A stretch of DNA of 64,000 nucleotides from a bacterium (GCA_009772925.1 WOUQ01000002.1:62001-126000), one strand, 5' to 3'. Positions 15,945 through 26,237 are shown, numbered from the stretch's first letter. The notes: generated from the letters alone by a model not told the origin. A program made the numbers and translations.

Positions 15945-16821
15945 AGAGTGCGCCCTTGGCGCCTTCCGGTTGGGTCTTGAAGCGCCGGTGCAGCCAGAAA
16001 TACTGCTCCGGCATTTCCCGCACCCGCTCCTCGATGAAGGCGTTCATGCGCCGGGTGTCGGCTTCCACGTCCTGCGTCGGGAAATCCTCCCAGGCCGGAT
16101 AGAACCGGGTGGCCCAGCCCGAACCTTCGCGGCGCGTGATGCAGGGCACCACCACCGCGCCGGTGGCCTTGGCCAGGCGCGATAGGCCGGTGACGGTGGC
16201 GGCGGGGACGCCGAAAAAAGTGTCGAAGATGGCGTCTTTGGGCCCGAAGTCCATGTCCGGCAGGTAGTAGAACGGCAGCCCCTTGCGGATGGCGCGGATG
16301 ACCGGCTTGATGCCGTCGCGGCGCGAATACATCTCGGAATGCCGCCCGCCATGGCTGAACCGGGTGCGGGCATGCAGCATGACGCGGTCCAGGTGGGGAT
16401 TCTTGATGCGTGCGTAAAGCGAAACACAGGGGGCAAAATCGACGCTGACCCGAACGCCGCCGACGTTCAGGCCGACGAAATGCGGCGCCAGCCAGATGAC
16501 CGGCTTGCCAGCGTGAGCCGTGAAGTGTTCCAGGCCTTCCAGGCGGGTCAGCTGTTCCACCTGTCTGCGGCTGCCCCACCAGGACACCGTGTCCTGCATG
16601 AACGCCCGCCCCAGCAAGCGGAAATGGGCCTTGAGCACACGCTCGCGCTCGGCCTCGGACCACTCCGGGAAGCACAGGCGCAGGTTGGTCCCCGCGATGT
16701 GGCGCCGGCTCGCCGCAAGGAAATAGAGCAGCCGCCCCAACAGCTCGCCCAATGAGCCGAGGGCGGCGGCCGGCAGCAGGGCATGCGCCAGGCGCAAGAG
16801 CAGGATGCCGAGACGTTTCAT
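15934..16821 (-). CDS. LpxL/HtrB-like lipid A acyltransferase with altered HX4D/E motif
   Basis: Inner-membrane acyl-ACP-dependent acyltransferase family that adds secondary acyl chains to lipid A. The 295 residues have an N-terminal membrane segment (5-36) and family blocks such as RHIAGTNLRLCFPE, YLPDMDFGPKDAIF, FFGVPAAT and the C-terminal PEQYFWLHRRFKT. The catalytic HX4(D/E) motif here is HFVGLN: H114 is kept, but the acidic residue is Asn119 (codon AAC at 16465-16467). Start at ATG 16821; the longer in-frame extension is basic and unlike the family. It heads the minus-strand operon down to dapF. It may be inactive, altered in chemistry, or a paralogue of the true LpxL. Confidence 0.88.
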   Translation of the reverse strand: MKRLGILLLRLAHALLPAAALGSLGELLGRLLYFLAASRRHIAGTNLRLCFPEWSEAERERVLKAHFRLLGRAFMQDTVSWWGSRRQVEQLTRLEGLEHFTAHAGKPVIWLAPHFVGLNVGGVRVSVDFAPCVSLYARIKNPHLDRVMLHARTRFSHGGRHSEMYSRRDGIKPVIRAIRKGLPFYYLPDMDFGPKDAIFDTFFGVPAATVTGLSRLAKATGAVVVPCITRREGSGWATRFYPAWEDFPTQDVEADTRRMNAFIEERVREMPEQYFWLHRRFKTQPEGAKGALYDD

Positions 16822-16941
16822 CGACGGACCTTGTCGGAAGGCATGGGGCGCCCGGCGAGCGCGACCACCTCGCGCCCGATGGGCGGAGAAGCGGCGTGAA
16901 CCGTGGAAGCGGAAGCCAGACGCATGCGGATGGCAGGAAAG

Positions 16942-16971
16942 TTGACCCGATAACCCATGCAAGGCTAGCAT
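16942..16971 (+). promoter_or_regulatory. Candidate sigma70 promoter for metK
   Basis: TTGACC (16942-16947) and TAGCAT (16966-16971) are 18 bp apart, in the gap between the diverging lpxL and metK genes. It matches 5/6 of the -35 and 4/6 of the -10 consensus. A start here gives metK an untranslated leader of about 130 nt. Confidence 0.4.
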
Positions 16972-17110
16972 GCGCCTGCCGCCGAGTTAATTGCAGCGAT
17001 GCATTCAGACAAATTGCGGGCGGGGTACAAATCCAGCTAAAGCGTCCCGCTCCTGTTCCCCGGAGCCGGTTCGCCGGTCTAGATGGGGAAAACGTTTACA
17101 GGAGCTTTTC
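16972..17110 (+). other. metK leader region with small hairpins
   Basis: The 139 bp before metK contain GCTCC / GGAGC and the tetraloop hairpin CCGG-TTCG-CCGG around 17050-17078, then AAAACGTTTACAGGAGC with the ribosome site. I looked for SAM-I, SAM-II and SAH riboswitch cores and saw none. It may be an unstructured leader or an unnamed element. Confidence 0.35.
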
Positions 17111-18304
17111 ATGAGCAGGGACTACCTCTTCACCTCGGAATCCGTTTCCGAAGGCCATCCTGACAAGGTCGCCGACCAGATCTCCGACGCCATCCTCGAC
17201 GCCATCCTGACCCAGGATCCCACCGCCCGCGTCGCCGCCGAGACCCTGGTGACCACCGGCCTGGTGGTGCTGGCGGGCGAGATCACCACCCACGCCCAGG
17301 TCAACTACGCCAAGGTCGCCCGGGAGACCGTGCGCTCCATCGGCTATGCCGACCCGCACCTGCGCTTCGACGCCGACGGCTGCTCGGTGCACGTCTGCTA
17401 CGGCCAGCAGAGCCCGGACATCGCCCAGGGCGTGGACCGGGCCTCCGACGACTACCTGAACCAGGGCGCCGGCGACCAGGGCCTGATGTTCGGCTACGCC
17501 TGCGACGAGACGCCGTCGCTGATGCCCCTGCCCATCTACCTGTCGCACCGGCTGGTGGAACGCCAGGCCATGCTGCGCAAGGACGGCCGCCTGCCCTGGC
17601 TGCGCCCGGACGCGAAGTCCCAGGTGACCCTGCGCTACGTCGACGGCAAGCCCCACAGTATCGACACCGTGGTGCTCTCCACCCAGCACCATTCGGAAAT
17701 GGCCGAGGAGATCGACGGCAACAAGCGCATGAAGCAGGCCGCCATCGACGCCATCATCGAGGACATCATCCAGCCCGTGCTGCCCAGGGAACTGGTCAAG
17801 GGCGACATCAAGTACCTGGTGAACCCCACCGGCGTCTTCGAGATCGGCGGCCCCCACGGCGATGCCGGCCTCACCGGCCGCAAGATCATCGTCGACACCT
17901 ACGGCGGCGCGGCCCCCCACGGCGGCGGCGCCTTCTCCGGCAAGGATCCGTCCAAGGTGGACCGCTCCGCCGCCTACGCCGCCCGCTACGTGGCCAAGAA
18001 CATCGTCGCCGCCGGCCTCGCCAGCAAGTGCCTGGTGCAGGTCAGCTACGCCATCGGCGTCGCCCAGCCCACCTCCATCATGCTGGAGACCTACGGCACC
18101 GGCAGGATCGCCGACGAGAAACTCACCGAACTGGTGAAAGCCCACTTCGACCTGCGCCCCAAGGGCATCGTCGCCATGCTCGACCTGCTGCGGCCCATCT
18201 ACCGCAAGACCGCCGCCTACGGCCATTTCGGCCGGGACGAGCCGGAGTTCACCTGGGAAAACACGAACAAGGCGGAAATTCTCAAGGCCGACGCCGGTCT
18301 GTAA
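17111..18304 (+). CDS. metK: S-adenosylmethionine synthase
   Basis: Makes SAM from Met and ATP in the cytoplasm. The 397 residues contain all family signatures: [20 protein letters not shown] at the start, [12 protein letters not shown], the P-loop-like [16 protein letters not shown], and [13 protein letters not shown] at 17111 follows a CAGGAGC site by 7 nt, and the longer reading upstream is leader. ahcY follows after a SAH riboswitch, so the two enzymes of SAM formation and SAH removal are neighbours on the same strand. Confidence 0.98.
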   Translation: MSRDYLFTSESVSEGHPDKVADQISDAILDAILTQDPTARVAAETLVTTGLVVLAGEITTHAQVNYAKVARETVRSIGYADPHLRFDADGCSVHVCYGQQSPDIAQGVDRASDDYLNQGAGDQGLMFGYACDETPSLMPLPIYLSHRLVERQAMLRKDGRLPWLRPDAKSQVTLRYVDGKPHSIDTVVLSTQHHSEMAEEIDGNKRMKQAAIDAIIEDIIQPVLPRELVKGDIKYLVNPTGVFEIGGPHGDAGLTGRKIIVDTYGGAAPHGGGAFSGKDPSKVDRSAAYAARYVAKNIVAAGLASKCLVQVSYAIGVAQPTSIMLETYGTGRIADEKLTELVKAHFDLRPKGIVAMLDLLRPIYRKTAAYGHFGRDEPEFTWENTNKAEILKADAGL

Positions 18305-18317
18305 GCCATTTGACCCC

Positions 18318-18386
18318 GCCGAGGGGCGCTGCGACCCATGCCCATGGGCCAGGCTCGGATGGGGTTACCTGATGGAACCGCGCCCG
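18318..18386 (+). ncRNA. S-adenosylhomocysteine (SAH) riboswitch
   Basis: The layout matches the SAH riboswitch class. P1 is CCGAG (18319-18323) with CTCGG (18354-18358). The conserved GGGCGCTGCGACCC follows the 5' strand, a GACCC / GGG hairpin with CCAGGCTCGG follows that, and the pseudoknot pairs GGGCGC (18324-18329) with GCGCCC (18380-18385). The AAGGAG ribosome site of ahcY starts 9 nt after the pseudoknot. Known members raise expression of SAH-recycling genes when SAH is bound, which fits its place before ahcY. Confidence 0.93.
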
Positions 18387-18406
18387 TTCATGCAAGGAGT
18401 TGTTCA

Positions 18407-19807
<1,401 letters not shown>

Positions 19808-19832
19808 CAGTCCTCCGGGCGGGTTCCATATT

Positions 19833-19860
19833 GGCTCCATAACGCATCCGTTGTGGAGCC
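19833..19860 (+). promoter_or_regulatory. Inverted repeat covering the antitoxin ribosome site
   Basis: GGCTCCA (19833-19839) and TGGAGCC (19854-19860) are separated by 14 nt, and the second arm contains the GGAG of the antitoxin gene. It could be the operator for the antitoxin complex, an RNA hairpin that hides the ribosome site, or both. Confidence 0.55.
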
Positions 19861-19864
19861 CATC

Positions 19865-20254
19865 ATGCCCAACCTGTCCATCAAATCCGTGCCCGAGGAG
19901 CTGGCGGAAAGCCTCCGCCAGCGGGCCGCTCGCAACCATCGCTCGCTGCAAGGCGAATTGATGGCCATCCTGGAGGCAGCCGTGGCGGAGGCCGCCGCAC
20001 CCTCCACATCCCAAATCACGGCTGAACGCACCGCATCCAGACCAAGCTTCAGCGAGGCGGCGTCGGCGTTCAGGCAACGCTTCTCGACCCCCTTAGGTGA
20101 AAAGCTGGATTCGACCGCGATCGTTCGCGAGATGCGCGACACCCACTACGGCGAGGCTTGGGTCATGGCCCGCGTCAAGGACGGGCATTGGCCCCCACAA
20201 GAGGGTGATTCCGAGCCCATTCCCAAGGACGGTCCGGTCCATAAAGCCCCATGA
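19865..20254 (+). CDS. FitA-like ribbon-helix-helix antitoxin
   Basis: 129 residues. The N-terminal 40 residues (LSIKSVPEELAESLRQRAAR, then NHRSLQGELMAILEAAV) match the FitA-like Arc/MetJ ribbon-helix-helix domain that opens many VapB/FitA antitoxins. The rest is an extended region with a C-terminal segment probably used to cover the toxin. The next gene, a PIN protein, begins with an ATGA overlap of this stop. The start was set at ATG 19865, just after GGAG. It is longer than typical FitA proteins (about 80). Confidence 0.85.
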   Translation: MPNLSIKSVPEELAESLRQRAARNHRSLQGELMAILEAAVAEAAAPSTSQITAERTASRPSFSEAASAFRQRFSTPLGEKLDSTAIVREMRDTHYGEAWVMARVKDGHWPPQEGDSEPIPKDGPVHKAP

Positions 20255-20688
20255 AGCTGATCGTCGCCGAACCGCCCGCCACGTATCGCCGGAACCCACC
20301 CGCCGTCGTCGATTCCAGCGTACTCGCGGCCTTCATCTATCTGGAGCCGGAGGCCGCCGAGGTCGAGGCGCGCGTGAGCCCTTGCACGTTGTTCGCCCCC
20401 AACATCCTGCCTCTGGAAATCGCCAATGTCGCCATGAACAAGCTGCGGCGCGGCATTGCCAGCGCGCCCGAATTGGGCGAGCGGCTGGCCGGTTTCGATT
20501 TCGCCTGCGTCAATTTGCGTGAAGTCCCGGCGGTGGAAGCCTTCGCGCTCGCCGCCCATTACCGCCTCTCCGCCTACGACGCCGCCTACCTCTGGCTGGC
20601 CGGCGAACTGCGCGCGCCACTGCTCACCTTTGACAACCGGCTGGCCGAGGTGGCCCGGGATTACCTGGCCCGGCTGCCGCCGCCGTGA
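20251..20688 (+). CDS. PIN-domain ribonuclease toxin (VapC/FitB-like)
   Basis: 145 residues. After a 16-residue unusual leader comes a PIN domain with acidic residues D21 (VVDSSVLAA), E56 (LPLEIANV), D110 (SAYDAAYLWLA) and D128 (LTFDNRL), all in the usual places. It is probably a Mg-dependent RNase toxin neutralised by the antitoxin encoded just upstream; translation is coupled through an ATGA overlap. It is the second PIN system in the window and only distantly similar to the vapC gene at 11532. Confidence 0.9.
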   Translation: MKLIVAEPPATYRRNPPAVVDSSVLAAFIYLEPEAAEVEARVSPCTLFAPNILPLEIANVAMNKLRRGIASAPELGERLAGFDFACVNLREVPAVEAFALAAHYRLSAYDAAYLWLAGELRAPLLTFDNRLAEVARDYLARLPPP

Positions 20689-20782
20689 TACGGGCGCTGT
20701 TAAAGCCAGCTTTGATTTGCCAGGCCGCTATTAAAAGTTGGGGCCGTTTTCTTGAGTAAGTCTGCAATACGACCCCAGTCTA

Positions 20783-20828
20783 TTGTACTAATCGTATATT
20801 TTATGCAATATCTTGAAACATTATTGCA
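20783..20828 (+). promoter_or_regulatory. AT-rich promoter/operator region upstream of fic
   Basis: A locally AT-rich stretch holds TTGTAC (20783-20788), then 17 bp, then CAATAT. An inverted repeat TGCAATA (20804-20810) / TATTGCA (20822-20828) overlaps the presumed start of transcription. The base composition differs sharply from the surroundings. The palindrome is a good candidate for a repressor site. Confidence 0.5.
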
Positions 20829-20839
20829 TCCATCCGCCC

Positions 20840-22015
20840 ATGCGACCCGAGGACTTCCCCAGCAATCGTGCCGGTCAGGTCATCAAGACCCGGACCAGTT
20901 ATTGGGCATTCATCCCCAATCCGCTGCCTCCGGAGTTGGTCTACGACACTGCATTGGTTCGCTTGCTTGGCGAAGCAGAGCGCGCCATCGGCGAACTGGC
21001 CGGCGCGAGCCGGCTGCTGCCCGACCCGCATCTGCTGATCGCCCCCGCGGTGCGCCGTGAAGCGGTGCTTAGCTCCAAGATCGAAGGCACCCATTCGGGG
21101 CTGGACGACCTGTACTTCTTCGAGGCCGCGCCCGATGAAGTGCAGGACAGCGCCGATGTGCGCGAGGTCTCCCATTACGTCACCGCCCTGGAGTACGGCC
21201 TGGCCCGGCTGGACGAATTCCCGCTTTCCCTGCGCCTGATTCGCGAGATCCATGAACGGCTGATGCGCAACGTGCGCGGTGATGCCGCCCGAGCGGGCGA
21301 ATTCCGCACCACCCAGAACTGGATCGGTCCGCCCGGCGCCACGCTCCTGGAGGCCACCTTCGTCCCGCCCCCCGTGCCGGACATGGAAGCGGCCCTGGAC
21401 GCCTTCGAGAAATACCTGCATGCGGAAAACGATCAGACCCCGCCGCTGATCCGTCTCGCGTGCATTCACAGCCAGTTCGAGATGATCCACCCCTTCGCGG
21501 ACGGCAACGGTCGGGTGGGCCGCCTCCTGATCGTATTGCTGTTGGTGCACTGGGGCTTGTTGCCCGCGCCATTGCTCTATTTGTCCGCCTTCTTCGAACG
21601 ACACCGGGATGCTTACTACCGACACCTGCTCGCGGTCAGCAGCGAAGGCGCATGGGAATCCTGGGTCGTCTTTTTCCTGCGCGGCGTGCGCGAGCAGGCC
21701 CAGGATGCCGCCCTCACCGCCACGCGCCTGCTCGATCTGCAACAGGATTACCGCCAACGACTTGCCGCCAAGCGTCTATCCAAGATCACGCTGCCCCTGC
21801 TGGACGCCCTCTTCCTCAACCCGTTCACTACGGCGCCGCGCGTGCGTGATCGTTTCCAGGTCAACTTCCGCACCGCCCAGGGTGCCATCGACGACTTGGT
21901 CGATATCGGCGTCCTGCGCGAAATCACCGGCCAGCGGCGCAATAGGGCCTGGTTGGCGGATGGGATATTGGCTGCGATATCCGGGCAACCCGAAACACAA
22001 AGGGAGGCAACATGA
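20840..22015 (+). CDS. Fic family protein with self-inhibitory motif and winged-helix domain
   Basis: Putative AMP-transferase. The 391 residues have a Fic N-terminal domain with inhibitory helix motif SSKIEG (S78-G83, the class II S/TxxxE/G pattern). The Fic core has an intact HPFADGNGRVGR loop (217-228) and a flap region around GPPGATLLEATFVPP, and a C-terminal winged helix (KITLPLLDALFLNPFTTAPR onward) could bind DNA. ATG at 20840 is chosen; a TTG nine codons upstream is possible, and neither has a good ribosome site. It may be self-contained, since the inhibitor is fused. Targets are unknown. A broken small ORF overlaps its stop. Confidence 0.92.
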   Translation: MRPEDFPSNRAGQVIKTRTSYWAFIPNPLPPELVYDTALVRLLGEAERAIGELAGASRLLPDPHLLIAPAVRREAVLSSKIEGTHSGLDDLYFFEAAPDEVQDSADVREVSHYVTALEYGLARLDEFPLSLRLIREIHERLMRNVRGDAARAGEFRTTQNWIGPPGATLLEATFVPPPVPDMEAALDAFEKYLHAENDQTPPLIRLACIHSQFEMIHPFADGNGRVGRLLIVLLLVHWGLLPAPLLYLSAFFERHRDAYYRHLLAVSSEGAWESWVVFFLRGVREQAQDAALTATRLLDLQQDYRQRLAAKRLSKITLPLLDALFLNPFTTAPRVRDRFQVNFRTAQGAIDDLVDIGVLREITGQRRNRAWLADGILAAISGQPETQREAT

Positions 22016-22133
22016 GCCAAGACGCCAAACCAAAGACTCCGCAAGCCACACCCATTCCAGCCGTAGGTTCGTAGGTTCGTACCGCGACGGCGTCCGCTCT
22101 GGCTTCCCCTACGCACTGGCCAGCCGTCTGTAA
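22012..22133 (+). pseudogene. Small ORF after fic broken by an 8-bp tandem duplication
   Basis: An ATG overlapping the fic stop (ATGA) has a strong AGGGAGG site and reads MSQDAKPKTPQATPIPAVGS before a TAG at 22072. The octamer GTAGGTTC is present twice in a row (22063-22078). With one copy removed, the frame runs on through YRDGVRSGFPYALASRL to TAA at 22131. The intact product would be 37 residues, Pro-rich and unlike any family I know. It may have been a small partner of Fic. Confidence 0.6.
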
Positions 22134-22432
22134 CCGCGATGGCTAGACGGTGGCGGTTATCTGACAGGTAACGTAACGCATTGCTGCCTATCAGCTTTGG
22201 CCAACCAGAAGCCACACATGACGTGGAGGGCGAACGTCTCCACATGACCCCGACCTGCCCGACGCAGGCTGCTTCCCAAGGACAGCAACGAGGCGTTCTC
22301 GGCCATTAGCTGATCTCGGGAAAATGGTCGGGAACTTCGCCATCGCCGCGTCACGGCGTGGAATCCGGCTGGCCCGCCGCGCCTGATAAGCTTTCACACT
22401 CGCACCGAAAAACTCCAATCCAAGACCCCAGC
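22134..22432. other. Non-coding gap, no feature recognised
   Basis: About 300 bp between the fic patch and the SEC-C gene. Both strands have only short open frames without ribosome sites or family similarity. I see no tRNA, terminator or clear inverted repeats. It may be decayed remains at the edge of the accessory patch. Confidence 0.4.
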
Positions 22433-24247
22433 ATGGAACCCTACAGCGCCCCCCCTACCGATCCGGCCGCCTTCGACTTCGCCCTCTCCCTGGCCACCCG
22501 CATCGCCCTGAGCCACGACGACCCGAACAAATTCCTCGACTGGCTGCGCCAATACGGCCTGGAGTTCTTCATCAAGGCGGAGGCGATTCCGGCCATCCCC
22601 AAGGAGGACTGGCCGGCGCTGGGCTCGGTGTTGGGGCGCGCGATCCTCAACCATCTGCCGGATCCGCGCAACGACTTCAAGCCGCGCAAGCTGCCCGAGC
22701 CGGGCCGCAATGATCCCTGCCCCTGCGGTTCCGGGCGCAAGTTCAAACAGTGCTGCGGCGGGGTGGGCATGCCGCCCATGGACTTTCCCGCGGAATTGCT
22801 GCTGCCCCACGTGCTGCGCCTGCTGAGCAAGAAGGACTTGCCGGCCGTGCCCCATCGCCGCTTCAACCCGGAACTGCTGGCGGCCGTTGCCCGGGACTGG
22901 GCGGAGAAGGGCGAGGCGGATCGGGGCCGCCTGCTGCTGGAGCCCATGCTGGCCGACTCTCGCCATCTGGACGGGCGCCATGCCGAGCCTTTCGACGCCC
23001 TGATGGATATCTACCTGACCCTGGACAAGCCTCGCAAACGCAAGGAACTGCTTGCGGTCGGCCTGGCCGCGGCCGACCCGGTGTTGCGCAGCGCGGCGCG
23101 CCAGCGCCAGGCGGTGATGCTGCAGGACGCGGGCGATCTGGCCGGCGCCTGGGAGGCCTTCCACGCGGCCATGCTCGACAACCCGGACGATCCCAGCCTG
23201 GCCGCCCTGGAAGTTTCCATGTTGCAGGGCATGGACGAGTCGGAACGGCTGCGCGAGCGCGCCCGCTTCTGGGCCGCGAAACTACGTCGGCGCGAGGACG
23301 CGGAGGAGCTGGGCGACATGATCGCCATGCTGGAGAACGCGGCGGCCGATCCCGACAGCTTCGCCGAGCGCTTCATGAACGTCTCCATGCCGGACATGGT
23401 GGCGCTGGCGGGCCTGTTGGCCGGAATGCCGGCCGTGGCGAACCCGCCCCGCATCGAGGTGTTGGATGACGGCGTGGGCGTCGTCCACGACCCCATGGAC
23501 GACGCGGCCTATGAAGCGTGGGCGGCGGTGCTCGACGAGGACGACGACGAGGCGATCCACGCCTGGCTGGGTGGACACCCCGAAGCCTGGGATTCCCTGC
23601 GCGTCATCGAAGACCTGCTGGGCGATATCCGTGAAATCGAGCCCACCCGTTGGCTCGACGACCACGTCCACAGGCCGTTGCTGGAGCGGGCGCGGCGGCT
23701 CATGCAGGCCGCCGTGGCCGGCGCCGCGCCGAAGACGCTGCCCTGGGGCTTCCCGGACAACCGGCCCTGGCACCTGCTCGCTTTCTGGCGCCTGGAAATG
23801 CTCGCCACGTCTGGCCGAAACGAGGAGGCCATCGACGCCGGCAAGGAAATGCTGGCCTGGAATCCGGGCGATAACCTGGGAGTCCGTTTCACCCTGGCGA
23901 ATCTGTACGCTCGGTCCGGCCGCCAAGCGGACCTGCTCGCGCTGGCAGAATCGGGCGAGCCCGAGGCGGGTGCGATGGCCTTCAACCGGGTGTTCGCCCT
24001 GCACGGCCTCGACCGCAAGGGTGACGCCCTGAGCGCCCTGGCCGATGCCCACCGCGACTCGCCGAAATTCCTCAAATACCTGCTGCCCGAAAATCCGCGC
24101 CCACCCAAGCCGGACCGGTTCGGCGTGCGACTCGGCGGTGATTACGAGGCCTGGCTGTACCGCGCCTCGATGCGCGCCGCGTGGGACGATTCCGGCGCCC
24201 TGGCCTGGGCGCGCGCCTGCCAGCCGGCCCTCAAGCGCCTGGGCTAA
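22433..24247 (+). CDS. SEC-C zinc-motif protein with TPR-like helical repeats
   Basis: 604 residues. A SEC-C motif ([16 protein letters not shown], about residues 89-104), the zinc-binding hook also found at the SecA C terminus, lies after an N-terminal helical domain. The remainder is alpha-helical with TPR-like repeats, for example [40 protein letters not shown] and [20 protein letters not shown], and an acidic linker [12 protein letters not shown]. No catalytic site is visible. The role is unknown; adaptor or scaffold is the likely class. The gene ends 19 bp before gluQ and may be co-transcribed with it. Confidence 0.8.
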   Translation: MEPYSAPPTDPAAFDFALSLATRIALSHDDPNKFLDWLRQYGLEFFIKAEAIPAIPKEDWPALGSVLGRAILNHLPDPRNDFKPRKLPEPGRNDPCPCGSGRKFKQCCGGVGMPPMDFPAELLLPHVLRLLSKKDLPAVPHRRFNPELLAAVARDWAEKGEADRGRLLLEPMLADSRHLDGRHAEPFDALMDIYLTLDKPRKRKELLAVGLAAADPVLRSAARQRQAVMLQDAGDLAGAWEAFHAAMLDNPDDPSLAALEVSMLQGMDESERLRERARFWAAKLRRREDAEELGDMIAMLENAAADPDSFAERFMNVSMPDMVALAGLLAGMPAVANPPRIEVLDDGVGVVHDPMDDAAYEAWAAVLDEDDDEAIHAWLGGHPEAWDSLRVIEDLLGDIREIEPTRWLDDHVHRPLLERARRLMQAAVAGAAPKTLPWGFPDNRPWHLLAFWRLEMLATSGRNEEAIDAGKEMLAWNPGDNLGVRFTLANLYARSGRQADLLALAESGEPEAGAMAFNRVFALHGLDRKGDALSALADAHRDSPKFLKYLLPENPRPPKPDRFGVRLGGDYEAWLYRASMRAAWDDSGALAWARACQPALKRLG

Positions 24248-24266
24248 GGCTGCCCGGTCACCGCCG

Positions 24267-25166
24267 ATGCCGGCTCCCTATCGCGGACGCTTCGCTCCCA
24301 CCCCATCGGGACTGCTGCATTTCGGTTCCCTGGTGGCGGCCCTGGGCAGCTACCTGGATGCGCGCGCCCACGACGGCGCGTGGTTGCTGCGCATCGAGGA
24401 CGTCGATCCGCCGCGGGTGGTAGCCGGTGCATCCGACGCGATCCTGCGCGGCCTCGACGCCTTCGGTTTCGAGTGGGACGGGCCGGTGGAATCCCAGAGC
24501 GGCCGGGGCGCGGCCTATCAGGCTGCCCTGGACCGGCTGGACGTCCTCGGCCTGGTCTACGGCTGCCATTGCAGCCGCAAGGAGATCGCCGAGGTGGCGC
24601 GGCGCGGCGTCGACGGGCCGGTCTATCCCGGCACCTGCCGGGAGCTTGGCTGGCGCGGCGACCCGAGGCGGGAACCGGCCTGGCGCTTGCGGGTGCCCGA
24701 GACGCGCGTGGATTTCCGCGACCGGCTGCTCGGCCGGGTGGCCTGCGACATCGCGCGGGAGTGCGGCGATTTCGTGCTGAAGCGGGCGGACGGGGTGTTC
24801 ACCTACCAACTGGCGGTGGTGGTGGACGACGCCGAACAGGGCATCACCCACGTAGTGCGCGGCGCCGACCTGCTCGCCTCGACACCGCGCCAGATCGTGT
24901 TGCAGCGGGCGCTGGGCTATCCCACGCCGGTGTACCTGCATCTGCCGGTGGTGCTCGACGCGGCGGGCGACAAGCTGTCGAAGCAGACGCTGGCGGCGCC
25001 GCTGGAGGACAACGATCCGCTGCCCGCCTTGCTCGCCGCGGCGCGTTTCCTGGGCCAGGCGCCGGCGCCGGACATCGGCTCCCCGGCGGAATTCTGGGAT
25101 TGGGCGAAACGAAACTGGCGGCCAGAGTGGCTGCCGATGCTGCGCGCGAAAAAACTGGCGGGTTGA
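24267..25166 (+). CDS. gluQ: Glutamyl-Q tRNA(Asp) synthetase
   Basis: Truncated GluRS paralogue that attaches Glu to queuosine in the anticodon of tRNA-Asp. The 299 residues hold the catalytic domain only, without an anticodon-binding domain. Seen are the HIGH-like HFGS (18-21) after GRFAPTPSG, the zinc ligands C100, C102, Y120 and C124 that mark GluQ, and the KMSKS-like KLSKQ. The start is ATG 24267. It converges on moaA with a 12-bp gap. Confidence 0.95.
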   Translation: MPAPYRGRFAPTPSGLLHFGSLVAALGSYLDARAHDGAWLLRIEDVDPPRVVAGASDAILRGLDAFGFEWDGPVESQSGRGAAYQAALDRLDVLGLVYGCHCSRKEIAEVARRGVDGPVYPGTCRELGWRGDPRREPAWRLRVPETRVDFRDRLLGRVACDIARECGDFVLKRADGVFTYQLAVVVDDAEQGITHVVRGADLLASTPRQIVLQRALGYPTPVYLHLPVVLDAAGDKLSKQTLAAPLEDNDPLPALLAAARFLGQAPAPDIGSPAEFWDWAKRNWRPEWLPMLRAKKLAG

Positions 25167-25178
25167 CGGCGGCCGGCT

Positions 25179-26153
25179 TCAGCCGCCGGTCATGTTCATG
25201 AAGCGCACCAGCTTCTGCGGCGCTTCGATGAATTCGTGGCGTTCCGGCTTCAGGTCGATGGCCCGGCGGATGGCTTCGACGATGTCGCTGTCGCTGGCGC
25301 CGGCGCGCATCAGGGCGCGGAAGTCCATGCGCTCCTCCTGACCCAGGCACAGGTGCAGCACGCCGTCGACGGTGAGTCGGACCCGGTTGCAGGTCTCGCA
25401 GAAGTGCTGCGAGATGGGGGTGATGAAACCCACGCTGAAGCGTCCGTCGGGGGTGCCCAGGTAACGGGCCGGGCCGCCGCCGGGCATGACCGTATCGACC
25501 AGGCCGAAGCGTTGCTTGAGTTGCGCCTTCACCGGTTGCAGATCGACGTAGCCCATCTTGCGGGCGGTGTCGCCCATCGGCATGACCTCGATGAGGCGCA
25601 GCACGAAGCCCTGGTCCATGCAGTAGGCAACGATGTCGTCGATCTCGTCGGCGTTTTCCCGCATCGCCACCATGTTGACCTTGATGGGATTGAATCCCGC
25701 CGCGCGGCCGGCTTCCAGGCCGGCGAGGATCTTGTCCAGCACCGGCCGGCCATTGATCTTTTCGACGCCCTCGGCGCGCAGGGAGTCGAGGCTGACGTTG
25801 AGGCGGGTGACGCCCGCCGCCTTCAGGTCCGTCGCCATCTCGGCGAGCTGGGTGGCGTTGGTGGAGATGGACAGGTCGTCGATGCCGGGGATGGCCGCCA
25901 GACGCCGGCTCAGCCCGACGATGTCCCGCCGCAGCAGGGGCTCGCCGCCGGTCAGGCGCAGGCGCTTCAGGCCCAGCCCGGCGAACAGGCCCATGAGCCG
26001 CTCGATCTCGTCGAAGGTCAGCCAGTGCTCGGGCTCCTCGAAGCCCTTGAAGCCTTCCGGGATGCAGTAGGCGCAGCGCAAGTCGCAGCGATCCGTAACG
26101 GATAGCCGGAGGTATTCGATGCGTCGTCCGAAGCGGTCAACCAGGGTGTGCAT
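25179..26153 (-). CDS. moaA: GTP 3',8-cyclase MoaA
   Basis: Radical SAM enzyme for the first step of molybdenum cofactor synthesis. The 324 residues have the N-terminal cluster CDLRCAYC (C23, C27, C30), the TGGEPLLRRD motif, the second C-terminal cluster CETCNRVRLTVDGVLHLC, and the C-terminal Gly-Gly needed for activity. ATG 26153 is the only sensible start. A divergent mobB gene shares the 192-bp gap, which has FNR-like boxes. Confidence 0.97.
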   Translation of the reverse strand: MHTLVDRFGRRIEYLRLSVTDRCDLRCAYCIPEGFKGFEEPEHWLTFDEIERLMGLFAGLGLKRLRLTGGEPLLRRDIVGLSRRLAAIPGIDDLSISTNATQLAEMATDLKAAGVTRLNVSLDSLRAEGVEKINGRPVLDKILAGLEAGRAAGFNPIKVNMVAMRENADEIDDIVAYCMDQGFVLRLIEVMPMGDTARKMGYVDLQPVKAQLKQRFGLVDTVMPGGGPARYLGTPDGRFSVGFITPISQHFCETCNRVRLTVDGVLHLCLGQEERMDFRALMRAGASDSDIVEAIRRAIDLKPERHEFIEAPQKLVRFMNMTGG

Positions 26154-26237
26154 GGGTTTTCTCGGCGGGAGGTTTTCTCGGCGGGTGTAGCGCGGCAGAA
26201 TGTCGACGATTGCCCACAACCAGTGAAGCACGGGTCT

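Noticed and set aside
16822-17110. SAM riboswitch upstream of metK
   Set aside because: No SAM-I k-turn, SAM-II pseudoknot or SAM/SAH core could be found in the leader; only small hairpins.
20739-20777. Inverted repeat TGGGGCCGT / ACGACCCCA upstream of fic as a transposon end
   Set aside because: One mismatch, 21-nt loop and no partner sequence on the other side of the patch; too little to support a mobile element.
22134-22432. Remnant of an insertion sequence after the fic patch
   Set aside because: No terminal repeats, no target duplication and no frame resembling a transposase; only weak, short frames.
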